DNA from: Enoplolaimus lenunculus | Taxonomy: Eukaryota > Nematoda > Enoplea > Enoplida > Thoracostomopsidae | Length of the DNA: 64,000 bases | Reading direction: 5' to 3' | NCBI GenBank assembly: GCA_030248215.1 | Contig: JASANG010000334.1 | Coordinates: 1-64,000, forward strand | Shown: positions 13,101 through 22,700 of the stretch, one piece after another | How positions within the stretch are numbered: position 1 is the first letter of the stretch | How the letters are laid out: each line of letters begins with the position of its first letter | Program-made: the position numbers and the translations under genes | The notes under the pieces: generated by a model | The model's input: only the letters and a program-made list of their open reading frames with translations | Database searches by the model: none | What the model was told of the DNA's origin: nothing

Positions 13101-16100
13101 CAACTTATTCTGATTTAATTAATCGTGTCCGCTGGAATCGGCTCAACTCAGAGTGAGAATCAGCTCAACTCAGAGTGAGAATGTACTCACCTCAGCGTGA
13201 GTTATAGTTTACTGTTATTAACTCAGAAATAACTTACTATTCGTCTGAATTGATTGGCCAACTCATTGGAATTTACAGCGAGCAAAACCGACATTCGCTT
13301 TCGGTTTTCATTAACCAATGATCAATAACGCCTATCCAAGAAAATAGAACGTTTCGTTTAGGCTTGACCCATATTCTCAGTGGCTTAAATATAAAATCAA
13401 CATTTTCGTTGTGGGCATTAAAATAAGTAACATGAGAGTCGTTTTCGTTTGATTTAATTACGCTTAGGTTTACACACAAAAAAGTATTTCTGAATTTATT
13501 CAGAAAAGTATTTTTTGTTGCAAATCTCAAAATGTTTTATGATATTTAAGACAATTTTTCTAAAAAATCACTGGAAAACGTTTATTTTCAGACTTTATTG
13601 CAAAACTTTTCTGAAATTTTTTCTGTTATAATAGAAATACTTTTCAAGTGCACGTTGCTAATTATGTTTCTTAAATGTAAGAAAATTTGTCTTAAATATC
13701 AGGAATGTTATTTTGAGTGTAGGCTTTAAACTTTGACTGACGTCATCAGTTAAGTATTTCAGGATTATTGCGTTATTAATGGCTTTGCCTATGACAATAT
13801 TCGCCGAAACACGCTCACCGATTCACGGACAAGAGTTGATTCGAGTTCAACGAATGTGTAACTTTGACGTTTGGATTTGTGCCGAAAGTCCAGAACCGAC
13901 ATTCAAACGTGTTTATACGATATTTTGTTTCTTATTTCAATATTTGCTACCGTTACTCAGTATTGCGTTTTTGAATGCAGGTTAATAACCGTTTGTATCG
14001 TTTTTTGGGAGGGGGGGGGGGTGGGGAGTTTTTTAGTTATTTCAGAATTTACGCCCAACCCCCCCAACAGCGGCGGCAAAAAGTAGGTTTCTAAACCCAA
14101 TAGATAGAACAGGGCCGTAACAGTTGTATAAGCTTATTTCTGAGCGTAAAGCATAAGCGTAAGCGTAAGAAACAGCTTACATCTGAGTCTAAAGCCTAAG
14201 CGTAAGTGTAAAAATGAGCTTAAATCTAAACCTAAGCCTATAAGTACAAAAATTAGTCTAAAGCTTAAGTTTACTCTATTGCAGTTCTGCAGATAAACGT
14301 TCCACCCCTGAACTTTACACGAGCCGATTCTCAGTCCAAGTTGGCAAGAAATTTTTTTTCACTCGCGGATTATCTCTCATCCTATACCGCCATCTTGAAA
14401 TGAAATCCTGATTACATTTTTGTTTATGACCAGCGCTGAGCGTTTAAATTTTAGTTTTTAATTTTAGGGATTGGCCGACGGCTTCAACAACGCGCTGAAT
14501 GGAAAAACGCCAACCGTAGTACTTACTCAGCTGCCGGCGCCAGTTCAGCGATTAATGCGTCGCGAAACTTTTCGCACCAACAATCGGCTGTACCTGTTGT
14601 AGTAGCGTCAAATCAACAACGTTACACAACTACGCTGGCTGCAGTCCGCGGCGGCGACACTGATCGTAGACTGAGTCAAACCGATCAGCCGCCGTCGTCG
14701 AACTGCAACCATTTAGCGTCAGATATCGACGCAACTGAAACATCGCTCAAACCACACACCTCGACAGATGTTGAGATGGCCGATCGATCATTATTACATG
14801 AACGCCGGACAAAAACGGACCATCGCGGACGCAAAATGGCGGCGACCGGAAGCGCCGGACCCGGAAATACAAATAATGTTCAGAAACGTTTTTTGTATTT
14901 AGTTGTTGCGATTGTGTCAACGTTTGCAGCGACTTGGCTTCCGCTGAACGTCTACATGATTGCAGTAACGTTTAATATGCTCGCATATCAGTTGTATATT
15001 TTCGCCGCGTGTCATATTGTTGGCATTATGTCGGCGTGCATTAATCCTGTACTCTATGGTGTATTTAATCAAAATTTCCGGCGTGAGTTTGCGAGTATTT
15101 GGTCCCGGTTTAAGGTATGTTACGCTCTTAGAGTGCGGATCGTGGCGTATTCACCTGCGATGCTGAGGCACACTTGTGAATTTCAAAGTCAAGCTTCGTG
15201 TGTTACCAACGGGAAAACGTTACCCTGTTCTATACATTGACTCTTTGGCCAATGTAAAGAACGGGGTGGAACAGTATTATAAGCATATTGCTAAGCCTAA
15301 GCCTAAGCCTACTTAAGCGTAAGAATGAGCATATTCCTAAGTCTAGGCCTAAGCCTAAGCGTAAGCCTAAGCCTAAGCCAAAGCTTTTTTGTAAGAATGA
15401 GCATATTCCTAAGTCTAAGTCTAATGATAAGCCTAAGCCAAGCAAAAAATTAGTCTAAAGCTTAAGATTTCTCTGTTGCAGTCCCACAACAAAACGTTCC
15501 GCTCTTGATCTTTATTTGGGCCTACTTTGTTGTGAAGTGGTAAAAATTTTAGCTGTATAACTACTTACTTTGACATCAGGGCCCATTAATACATTAAGGG
15601 GCGTCCAGGATTCTGATGGATCCATAAAAGAGAAGGTTTAGATTCTAGATTACATTTTTTTTGCTTAGGCATAGGATTAGGATTAGGCTTAGGAACACAT
15701 TTTTGCAACGCTTAGGCTTTAGGCTTAGGAACACATTTTTGCAACGCTTAGGCTTTAGGCTTAGGAACACATTTTTGCAACTCTTAGGCTTTAGGCTTAG
15801 GAACACATTTTTGCAACGCTTAGGCTTTAGGCTTAGGAACACATTTTTGCAACGCTTAGGCTTTAGGCTTAGGAACACATTTTTGCAACGCTTAGGCTTT
15901 AGGCTTAGGAACACATTTTTGTAACGCTTAGGCTTTGGGCTTAACGATACGCTTAATCTACTGTTACGCCCCTTAAAGGAACATTGGCCGACATCAGCAT
16001 AGAAAACTTTTACTGAATAAATCCTCTCTGGCTTGGAAATGTTAATATTTTCAAGGATGCTCACAGAAGTTCAGTTGATGGTGTACGCAAAACGTCTGCG

Positions 16101-16244
16101 CGATTTGTGGAAACGCTTCGACGCCAACGACGCAACAGAGATCAGCAGCGGCAGCAAACGGCGTCGAATGCGTTTTATGCAATTTCACGTGAAACTCAAC
16201 CAAAACCGTTTATAAATAGCGATGATCAACCAAATGATGTTTGA
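9744..16244 (+). CDS. Neuropeptide Y/F-type receptor (class A GPCR), 5 exons
   Basis: Joined exons 9744-10196, 12282-12409, 13763-13980, 14468-15114 and 16056-16244 give 544 residues with every junction in phase. The N-terminal tail (about 1-70) has several N-glycosylation sequons. Membrane segments lie near 72-97, 107-131 (conserved Asp117), 145-167, 190-207 (Trp194), 243-265, 405-430 (WLPLN at 423-427) and 437-463. Cys144 and a Cys in loop 2 (226 or 233) would form the usual disulphide. DRY is at 168-170 and NPVLY at 459-463. The third cytoplasmic loop is long (about 267-404) and rich in Ser, Gln and Arg. WLPLN plus CINPVLYG is typical of NPY/NPF-like receptors, which bind RF-amide or NPF peptides and signal through G proteins at the plasma membrane; this assignment is from family knowledge. 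ATG 9744 is used because it is the first ATG in the open frame. The ligand is unknown. The 3' end is the least certain part. Confidence 0.87.
10257..10516. mobile_element. Family C element in GPCR intron 1
   Basis: CACTGTAAATTATGATGAG end with TA on both sides, starting 60 bp after the exon 1 donor. Confidence 0.75.
10578..11310. mobile_element. Family C element interrupted by a family N element
   Basis: C halves at about 10578-10730 and 11086-11310 flank N (about 10731-11085), whose ends read agagtgaatgatcccttaaa and taaagggtatcatgcactct. Confidence 0.65.
10731..11085. mobile_element. Family N foldback element
   Basis: Right part has ggtacattttttctacatag, aatatacccagttgtatact, cttgttaaaggg; left part has the inverse start. 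Its end sequence is the evident ancestor of the 54-bp repeat at 25.9-28.05 kb. Confidence 0.65.
11389..11638. mobile_element. Family C element in GPCR intron 1
   Basis: CTGTAAATTCCAGTGAG left, TTAAATTTACAGTG right. Confidence 0.75.
11702..11901 (+). mobile_element. Family A element with TTAGGC-type core
   Basis: GCCAATGTAAAGGACAGG end, CCTAAG hexamers, tail module and GAACTTTACATGGG end. In GPCR intron 1. Confidence 0.75.
11963..12212. mobile_element. Family C element in GPCR intron 1
   Basis: CACTGTGAATTCGAGTGAG left, AAAAGTTACAGTG right; ends about 70 bp before exon 2. Confidence 0.72.
12282..12409 (+). CDS. GPCR exon 2 (TM3, DRY, loop 2, start of TM4)
   Basis: The acceptor is ACAATTTCAG at 12281. 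The exon reads through SLDRYFLILFPFSKRA to the first two bases of Trp194. The donor is GTAAAA at 12410, phase 2. DRY is intact. Confidence 0.88.
12437..12904 (-). mobile_element. Family B element split by a family C insertion
   Basis: The left part (12437-12475, ggccaatgttactttaaaat, ggtcgtccaggtttttctg) and right part (from 12749, tggtggatccataaaagag, to aaagtaacatcggcc) are halves of one B element in GPCR intron 2, separated by the C element 12476-12748 with a duplicated TG. Confidence 0.75.
12476..12748. mobile_element. Family C element nested in family B
   Basis: CACTGTAAATTACAATGAG end and GGAATTTACAGTG end, flanked by TG on both sides within an otherwise continuous B element. Confidence 0.85.
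13001..13280. mobile_element. Family C element in GPCR intron 2
   Basis: CAATGTAAATTCCAGTGAG left, TTGGAATTTACAG right. Confidence 0.7.
13473..13722. mobile_element. Family I element in GPCR intron 2
   Basis: acacacaaaaaagtatttct left; ttattttgagtgta right. Shares aagtgcacgttgctaat and aaacgtttattttcagac (inverted) with copies at 2875 and 6385. Ends about 40 bp before exon 3. Confidence 0.68.
13763..13980 (+). CDS. GPCR exon 3 (TM4, extracellular loop 2, TM5)
   Basis: Acceptor AGTATTTCAG; the first G completes Trp194. The exon encodes the rest of TM4, a loop with two Cys residues, and TM5 with Pro257. It ends with one base of a Gly codon before a GTTAAT donor at 13981. Confidence 0.86.
14101..14325 (+). 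mobile_element. Family A element (diverged) in GPCR intron 3
   Basis: Starts near cagggccgtaacag, holds degenerate taagcgtaagcc units and ends GAACTTTACACGAGCC. It fills about half of the 487-bp intron. Confidence 0.65.
14468..15114 (+). CDS. GPCR exon 4 (long loop 3, TM6, TM7)
   Basis: Acceptor AATTTTAG at 14467; phase 1 joins to give GIGRRLQQRAEWK after TM5. It encodes a loop of about 135 residues, then TM6 with WLPLN and TM7 with NPVLYGVFNQNFRREF. The donor is GTATGT at 15115, phase 0. Confidence 0.88.
15247..15522 (+). mobile_element. Family A element with TTAGGC-type core
   Basis: GGCCAATGTAAAGAACGGGG end, two blocks of CCTAAG units, tail module with gcagtcccaca, and TGATCTTTATTTGGGCC end. 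In GPCR intron 4. Confidence 0.75.
15582..15989 (-). mobile_element. Family B element with 36-bp TTAGGC-derived tandem array
   Basis: Ends TTAAGGGGCGTCC and CCCTTAAAGGAACATTGGCC. The core (about 15690-15940) repeats a 36-bp unit of the form aggctttaggcttagg + acacatttttgcaacg seven to eight times. Open frames across it on both strands are a product of the 36-bp period. Confidence 0.8.
16056..16244 (+). CDS. GPCR exon 5 (cytoplasmic C-tail and stop)
   Basis: The frame-0 acceptor ATTTTCAAG at 16055 opens a 62-residue tail rich in Arg, Gln and Ser, ending FINSDDQPNDV at TGA 16242-16244. Its codon choice resembles exons 1-4. The acceptor is weaker than the others (A at -3), and a second frame with a TTCAG acceptor at 16074 is also open, so this exon is probable and not certain. 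Confidence 0.6.
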   Translation, partial: DAHRSSVDGVRKTSARFVETLRRQRRNRDQQRQQTASNAFYAISRETQPKPFINSDDQPNDV

Positions 16245-16255
16245 CAATGATTTTT

Positions 16256-16452
16256 GGCCAATGTTATTTTAAGAGGCGTAACAGTAGATTAAGCGTATTC
16301 CTAAGTCTACGCGTAAGCCTAAGCGTTGAAAAAATGTGTTTCTAAGCATAAGCCTAAGCCTAAGCCTAGGCAAACAAATGTAATCTAGAATCTAAACCTA
16401 CTCTTTCATGGACCCACCAGAAACCTGGACGCCCCTTATAGTAACATGGGCC
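16256..16452 (+). mobile_element. Family B element with TTAGGC-type core
   Basis: GGCCAATGTTATTTTAAG end, CCTAAG units split by gcgttgaaaaaatgtg, and ATAGTAACATGGGCC end. It follows the GPCR stop by 12 bp. Confidence 0.75.
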
Positions 16453-16510
16453 ATGATTTCAAAGAAGTATAATGGCCATCTTAATACACTGCTTCTGAAG
16501 AGACATACCC

Positions 16511-16672
16511 AGGCCCGTAGCCGTGAGGGGTGCAGGGGGCCGAGTCTCCCATGAAAGCTTTTGCCCCCCTTCTGAAAAGTTTCCAACCTTGCTTTTAAGT
16601 CATCGAAAACCCTTGTATGCCCCTCGTGAAAAGTTTTCAACCCCCCAGCAAAGTGAGCTGTCTACGGAACTG
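16511..16672. mobile_element. Family G foldback element
   Basis: aggcccgtagccgtgagggg left, agctgtctacgg right. It sits directly before the possible extra GPCR exon. Confidence 0.6.
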
Positions 16673-16711
16673 GCGATTGGGGTCGGGCCTTATTTCTGCC
16701 GGTTCGAATCA

Positions 16712-16790
16712 ACGGTCGATCCGCGCAGCAACGTTTCCGGTGTTTACAGCAAAGGATTCGATTTAACATCATCAGGTCGTGTTCTTTGAC
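16712..16790 (+). other. Possible further 3' coding exon of the GPCR
   Basis: A frame reading STVDPRSNVSGVYSKGF and ending TSSGRVL before TGA 16788 has the codon style of the GPCR exons and lies just past a family G element (16511-16672) that may have interrupted it. No acceptor in matching phase was found, so it may be a relic or coincidence. Confidence 0.25.
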
Positions 16791-17223
16791 GATTTTGGCA
16801 TATTTGAGCTTCTCATCACCTCCCCTGTCGATTTTTTACAAGGTCAAGTCTCAGCTTAAGAGCCAAAAAAATTTTTGTTAAAAAGTTAGACAAATTATAT
16901 TACATTTGGCACATTTTGCTGAGTTGAATGGTGTTTTAAAATGTTCCCCACGTAAACGGCTGATGCTTTGGTGGACCGTCACTGATATTTGGGACGGTGG
17001 CCATATTTCTCCCTGCCACATTTTTCCCATTCAGGGCGCCAGATTCTTCATCAACCTTATCATTACAGACTCTTAGCATTAACACAGTGACAGCTACGAG
17101 CTAAAACAAGTGCTTAAGCAACAAAAAACTAAAGGTTCATAAACTGCGTAACTGTAAAGATCAGGGGTGGAACGTTTTTCTGTACGATGCCATAGAGTAA
17201 TCATAGATCAGTTATTTGACTAT

Positions 17224-18204
17224 CACGGTGCGATATATATTATTTAACGTATATACACTGCGCTGAGTTGCCTACAGGCAACTCAATGTGAGAAGGGCTA
17301 AATGATGACGCTAGTTCTGAGCGACTTGCGTCAGAAACAAAATTGCCAGCGCCTATTTGGTGTTTTAAAGCACATCTGTGCCTCTCTTGTAAATCCTTCC
17401 GTTCATTTATAACCACACGAAGATTGCACTGTGCCACTAAAATTTCACATCATAAGCCAAATAGAAATTTTTGATCAAATCGACTTGTTGAAGGTGCCAA
17501 ATTTCCCTTGACACTTGAAAAGGTTTATCAAAAAGTTGACCCAGTAAAAATCATTCGTTGCCAGCTTGTGGAGTTGAATCGAATGGTGTTAATTTTTTGA
17601 CAATCAAAGATGTGCACTGTAAAAAATGGGGAGTCAAATTGAATGTCTCGGAAACAGGCTTTTCCTGACTACACAAACTGAGTCAAATTTGACTCTGCCA
17701 GAGCCAAATTCGATTCCCTGTTGACTCTGGCGGACTGAAATTTGACTCACTTTGTGTAGTTAGGAAAAGCCTGTTTCCGAGAGAGTCAATTTGACTTCCC
17801 ATTTTTTACAGTGCACATCTTTGATTGTCAAAAAATTAACACCATTCGATTCAACTCCACAAGCTGGCAACGAATGATTTTTACTGGGTCAACTTTTTGA
17901 TAAACCTTTTCAAGTGTCAAGGGAAATTTGGCACCTTCAACAAGTCGATTTGTTCAAAAATTTCTATTTGGCTTATGATGTGAAATTTTAGTGGCACAGT
18001 GCAATCTTCGTGTGGTTATAAATGAACGGAAGGATTTACAAGAGAGGCACAGATGTGCTTTAAAACACCAAATAGGCGCTGGCAATTTTGTTTCTGACGC
18101 AAGTCGCTCAGAACTAGCGTCATCATTTAGCCCTTCTCACATTGAGTTGCCTGTAGGCAACTCAGCGCAGTGTATATACGTTAAATAATATATATCGCAC
18201 CGTG
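17224..18204. repeat. 981-bp near-perfect palindrome
   Basis: The left arm from 17224 (cacggtgcgatat) is the reverse complement of the right arm ending 18204, centred near 17714. The arms carry the same 65-codon open frame in opposite directions, and a family D foldback element (17615-17813) sits at the axis. Only scattered mismatches were seen. Confidence 0.9.
17615..17813. mobile_element. Family D foldback element
   Basis: Ends CACTGTAAAAAATGG / inverse; arms contain gagtcaaattgaatg and aggcttttcctgac with inverted partners. It forms the centre of the 981-bp palindrome. Confidence 0.75.
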
Positions 18205-18400
18205 TTGAACAATTGCAACACGTATACATAGTACTAAATCACCACAAGACGTGAGAGCCCCCTCGGGCTCGAGCGTCAAGCTCCTATAGCTGAGTGGTGA
18301 TGGTATACGCCTCCCACTCCAGTCACTGGAGTCCGAATCCTAGCATAAAAGTAGGTCTAAGGGGAAATAGAAAATATTTATGTGACAAAGGGTTAAAAAC
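18205..18400 (+). mobile_element. tRNA-derived SINE copy
   Basis: TAGCTGAGTGG (A-box-like) and AGTCCGAATCC (B-box-like) are spaced as in a tRNA. A second copy at 35843-36060 matches through the same limits (cacgtatacatagtac at the 5' side, gaaatagaaaatatt at the 3' side), so this is a dispersed repeat and not a tRNA gene. Confidence 0.6.
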
Positions 18401-18509
18401 TCCAAATTTCATATTTATGTGTCATATGATACTCAACAGGATAATTTGGTTACGGTTCGTCAAGTATGTAGACAATTGGAAACATATCATATGATACTTG
18501 TAGACAGGG

Positions 18510-18890
18510 TGCAACTGGAGGTGAAAAATACCGGAGCCGGAGCCGAAGGGAAACGAAACTTGCCGGGGTCGGATCTAGAGATGAGGCGAAATTAGGTAGT
18601 AAAAATGACGGTATATTAGTTAATTTTAGCCAAGATCTGCAATATGTTGTTAAGTTGTTGCGTTTTACGCTAATTTTCTGCGAAATTTCGTAAATTCTTC
18701 ACTAAAAATTGTGACTAAAGTAAAACGAAATGAGCTAAACAGATAAATTTTGCAAAATTATGCAATATTTCACTACCGAAATTGCCGTTACCTCCGGCAA
18801 AAATTCGACCGGATCCGCAGCCGGAGGCCGATTTTCTGCCTGAGCCGGAGGTCGATTTTCTACCGGAACCGGCAAACACTTGAAAATTTG
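18510..18890. repeat. CCGGA-rich foldback repeat (family K)
   Basis: accggagccggagccg left, gccggaggtcgattttctac right. Similar regions at about 20310-20620, 38868-39285, 59212-59602 and 3405-3500, several ending in a gtgcaac/ggttgcac word. Confidence 0.5.
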
Positions 18891-19297
18891 TTAACATGTT
18901 CGAATATAACCTTATAGGTTAATATCAAATGTTTCTTGTTAATCAAGGCCTGAAACTTGAAAATTATTAACGTTTTCGAGTGTTTATCTCTATGTATTTT
19001 CAGCGGCAACTCATGACATTTTATTGCGAAAGAGGCGTTGTAAAGTTTTTGCTTAATTATGCTGAAGCTTATGTTTGGTGTTAAACTTAGCAGTTTGCTC
19101 ATTAATCCTGCTGCAATTGCGCCGAATAGTTAAACCCGAATAGCACAGCGGTTGTAGCACGGCTATGAACTATATGAGTCGTAGTATAATAATTATTCGA
19201 ACACTGTGACAATAAATTTTATTGCAGATCTTCGGCCTATAGACAAAGTAATTGGCATAAATAGCACATTGACCTACGACATACAAATAAAATGGAT

Positions 19298-19535
19298 GGT
19301 CCATGTTACTTGAACGGGCGTCCAGGTTTGTGTTGGGTCTATAAAAGAGAAGGTTTAGATTCTAGATTACATTTTTTGCTTAGGCTTAGGCTTAGGCTTA
19401 GGTTTGGGCTTAGGCTTACGCTTAGGTTTAGGCTTAGGCTTAGGCTTAGGAACACATTTTTGCAACGCATTAGGCTTAGGCTTAGGCTTAGAAATGCGCT
19501 TAATCTACTGTTACGCCCCTTAAAGTAACAGTGGC
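19298..19535 (-). mobile_element. Family B element with TTAGGC-type core
   Basis: TCCATGTTACTTGAACGGGC end and CCTTAAAGTAACAGTGGCC end around TTAGGC runs. It ends about 40 bp beyond the transporter stop. Confidence 0.75.
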
Positions 19536-19572
19536 CGAATGGATGATACGAATACAAGAATAGCGTATTTAA

Positions 19573-19786
19573 TTAGCTTGTGTTATTGATTAGCTTAATA
19601 TAGCATGGTGGTTGTTGTTTAAAATCAGTTATAAACGACGAAATCGATCCGTATAAGCCGGACACTCCTGCAAGAGACCCATAAATAATAAACACGGCAT
19701 TTATGGCATATTCCCAATAATATGTTCTATATTTTTCTTGGTTCAATTGTTGTTGTTGTTGTTGTTGTTGTTGACCGGAAGAAATA
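19573..19786 (-). CDS. Transporter last exon: poly-Gln, TM11, stop
   Basis: Acceptor TATTTTAAG at 19787. Nine CAA codons encode a Gln run, then YYWEYAINAVF and TM11, a short tail ending KLINNTS and TAA at 19573-19575. The phase with the exon at 22488 is exact. Confidence 0.8.
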
Positions 19787-22700
19787 CTTAAAATATGAAA
19801 AAAACGGATTTGAATAAATCAGATGAATACGTCAATTTTTGATATTTATAATAAAATTACATAGCTACCGTCGTGGGATTTTGTTTACTTTTACTGCAGG
19901 TCCAATATGAGGTGCAGGATTACTAGTCAACCTAAAACAGGCATTGTTTAGCCTTTGAACAAGCCTTAGCCTAAGCTTAAACTTTTAGGGTCATCTTAAA
20001 CGGGGGTAGTGTACAAGAGTCTATATTTTGTATTTGGGCCAAGGCCCGTAACAGTAGTATAAGCATATTTCTAAGTTTAAGCGGAAGTCAATGCTTAGAC
20101 GTAAGAATGAGATTATTGCTAAGCTTATGCGTAAGGCTTAGCCAAAGCAAAAAATTAGTCTTTAGTAAACTGAATATTCACAGTGAATAACAGAAATTCT
20201 TCATTATATTTAGAGCCCGTATTCTCAAATGCGTATATCACTTATCGTCAGTTAGCGATAGGTTTTCAAAACGAGCGCAATTGTAGATAACTCACCATTT
20301 TTTGCAGTGATACAACTGGAGCATTTCTTCCGGTTCCGGTACAGGATGGGCTTCAAGTGTTCTAAGCGTTTTTTGCCGGAGGTTCCGGTAATTTTTATAA
20401 TATAAATTTTTCATATTTTTTTACAAAATTTGTCATTCAGGAAGTTTTTTGAAATTTGGCGATATTTTGAATGCATTAATTGTTGATAATCCACAGAATA
20501 GAAACTAAAATCTAAGCTTGCAACACTTTGTATTTTATTGTTAAGCAAATACAACACAATTTTTATCATATTTGTGTCCACGTCCGGTTCCGGCATACAA
20601 TCGACCTTTGGCTCCGTTATTTTCCACTTCTATTTGATTCTTTTGCAATTAATACCTTTCAGAAATACTGCGAATCGCTTCTTGGTTCATTGCCCTTAAA
20701 ATATTGCAACGATCACAAATTTAGGAAATATTTCGTATAAAATAGGATCAGCGTAGTACAATATCAACGTATCTTTTGAAACAAATTTTTGGCCAATGTA
20801 AAGAACCGGGGCGGAACATATAAGCATATTCGAAAGCATAAGCCTAAGCCTAAGCCTAAGCGTAAAATGAGCATATTCCTAAGAATAAGCCTATAAGCGT
20901 AAAATGAGCATATTCCTAAGCCCAAGCCTAAACCAAGCAAAAAAATTAGTCTAAAGCTTAAGCTTATCTCTTTTCTTGTCCCACAGAAGAACGTTCCGCC
21001 CCGATCTTTACATGGGCCAAATTTTTAAGTAAAGATCCTACAACAGTGTGAGCTAAAAAGCTGCATTTAAATTGCAGTTGTGTTTTTTCAATTTATCCGA
21101 GTACAAGAAACTTGGTGTTTCTTGTGATTTTCATATTTTTCAAACAGAAACTGTTTTTGATTTCCGCAACGATTTTGATATCAAAGTTTGGTAGCATAGC
21201 ATAAACTTAGCGACACATTAAGTACGTTTATACGTGCTTTGGCCAGTGTAAAGAACAGGGACAGAACAGTAGAAGCAGCATATTCCTACGATTAAAGCCT
21301 AAACATAAGCCTAAAGGCTAAGCGGGGCAATGAGCTTATACCTAAGCCTAAACTTATGCTTAAGCCAAGCAAAACATTAGTTTAAAGCTTAAACTTGATC
21401 TACTTCAGACGCACTGAAGAACGTTCCGCCACTGATCTTTGCATGGACCTCTATTTAAAACCACTAGTTTCAGCTTTTTTTATATTTGCTAAAACATTTT
21501 TGGATACCATTAAAGGAACAGGTGTAATGCAACTTCCACAATATCATGCGTACACTGGGTAACATTTTGAGGGGTAGTGTCGTGGACACTGAAGTGTTTT
21601 TGCCATCAGCATCCTGGATGCTTAAGCTTTTTGGCTTCAGTATTCGGGACACTGAAGCTGAGTTTCCTGGTGTATGTATGATATTGTGAAAGTTGCATAA
21701 GCCATCATGCCCCACCAGTCTGGCGACAACCAAGGGATACCCTCCAATTCAAGCACCCCATGCAACCATTGATACAGCGGTTATTAATTAAGACTCTTGA
21801 AATGATCAGGGACAGGTGCACTGCAAAAAATGGTGAGATAAATTGACTGTCTCCGAAATAGGCTCTACGGGACTACACAGACTGGGTCAAATTCGACTCA
21901 CTGAGTCGCACGTTTGATTCTGGCGGAGTCGAATTTGACTCAGTTTGTGTAGTCCCGTAGAGTCTATTTCGGAGACAGTCAATTTGACTCACCATTTTTT
22001 GCAGTATTGCAGCAGCGTATACAAGGGGGATAGAGGGATATATCCCTCCAAACGTTAGGAAAGGCTCGAAAAAGGCACCTTTACAGGATGTTGAATAATC
22101 CCCACAGGTCAAAGAATATTCTCGCTCGATACGCTCGCAAAAAACGGTTTTAGACGTAAATTATCCTCTTCCGATATGAAATCCTAATTTTACGTCTTTG
22201 AAAACCACCTGTAGGATAACTACTTTATCTTACTCCGCAAAAAATGGTGTGTTAAATTGACTCTCTCCCAACTAGGCTTTTGCGGACTGCACAAACTGAT
22301 TCAAATTCAACTCCGCCAGTGTCAACTTCGACTCTCTGAACGACTCACTCGGGTGAGTTGAAATTAACTCTGGCGAAGTCAAATTTGACTCAGTTTGTAG
22401 ACTTCGGAAAAGCGGCGTATTTTCGACAAAGTCAATTTGACTCACCATTTTTTGGCAGTGCACTCGCACAAGGGATTTTACACTCACTCGATCCGCTGGC
22501 GTCCTTGTCGTTTTAGAAGCAAATAGAAAATGCCAGGAAAAAAGAATATAGCCAGAGTAATCGTTGTACTTCCGACCAAACTAAGAATTGAATGAAATTG
22601 TGGTACACTTTCAGCGATAAATAGCGCTACACCCAACACTATTGTTCGAGATATCACACGCAATGGGCCAAACGCTAAAAATATTACTAAATCAGATTTA

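Noticed and set aside
16033-16215. 60-codon frame at the GPCR tail as the coding frame
   Set aside because: Its TTCAG acceptor is good, but the neighbouring frame from 16056 also joins in phase and has codon use closer to the other exons. I prefer that one without certainty.
17240-18188. Two identical 65-residue genes
   Set aside because: They are the two arms of one palindrome. No family features, and no reason to think that either is expressed.
18285-18345. Genuine tRNA gene
   Set aside because: The same sequence with its flanks is repeated at 35.9 kb and in decayed form twice more; the stems are imperfect. It is better explained as a SINE.
21470-21733. 87-codon minus-strand frame as a transporter exon
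   Set aside because: It runs through a foldback repeat, and the transporter exons on either side join in phase without it.
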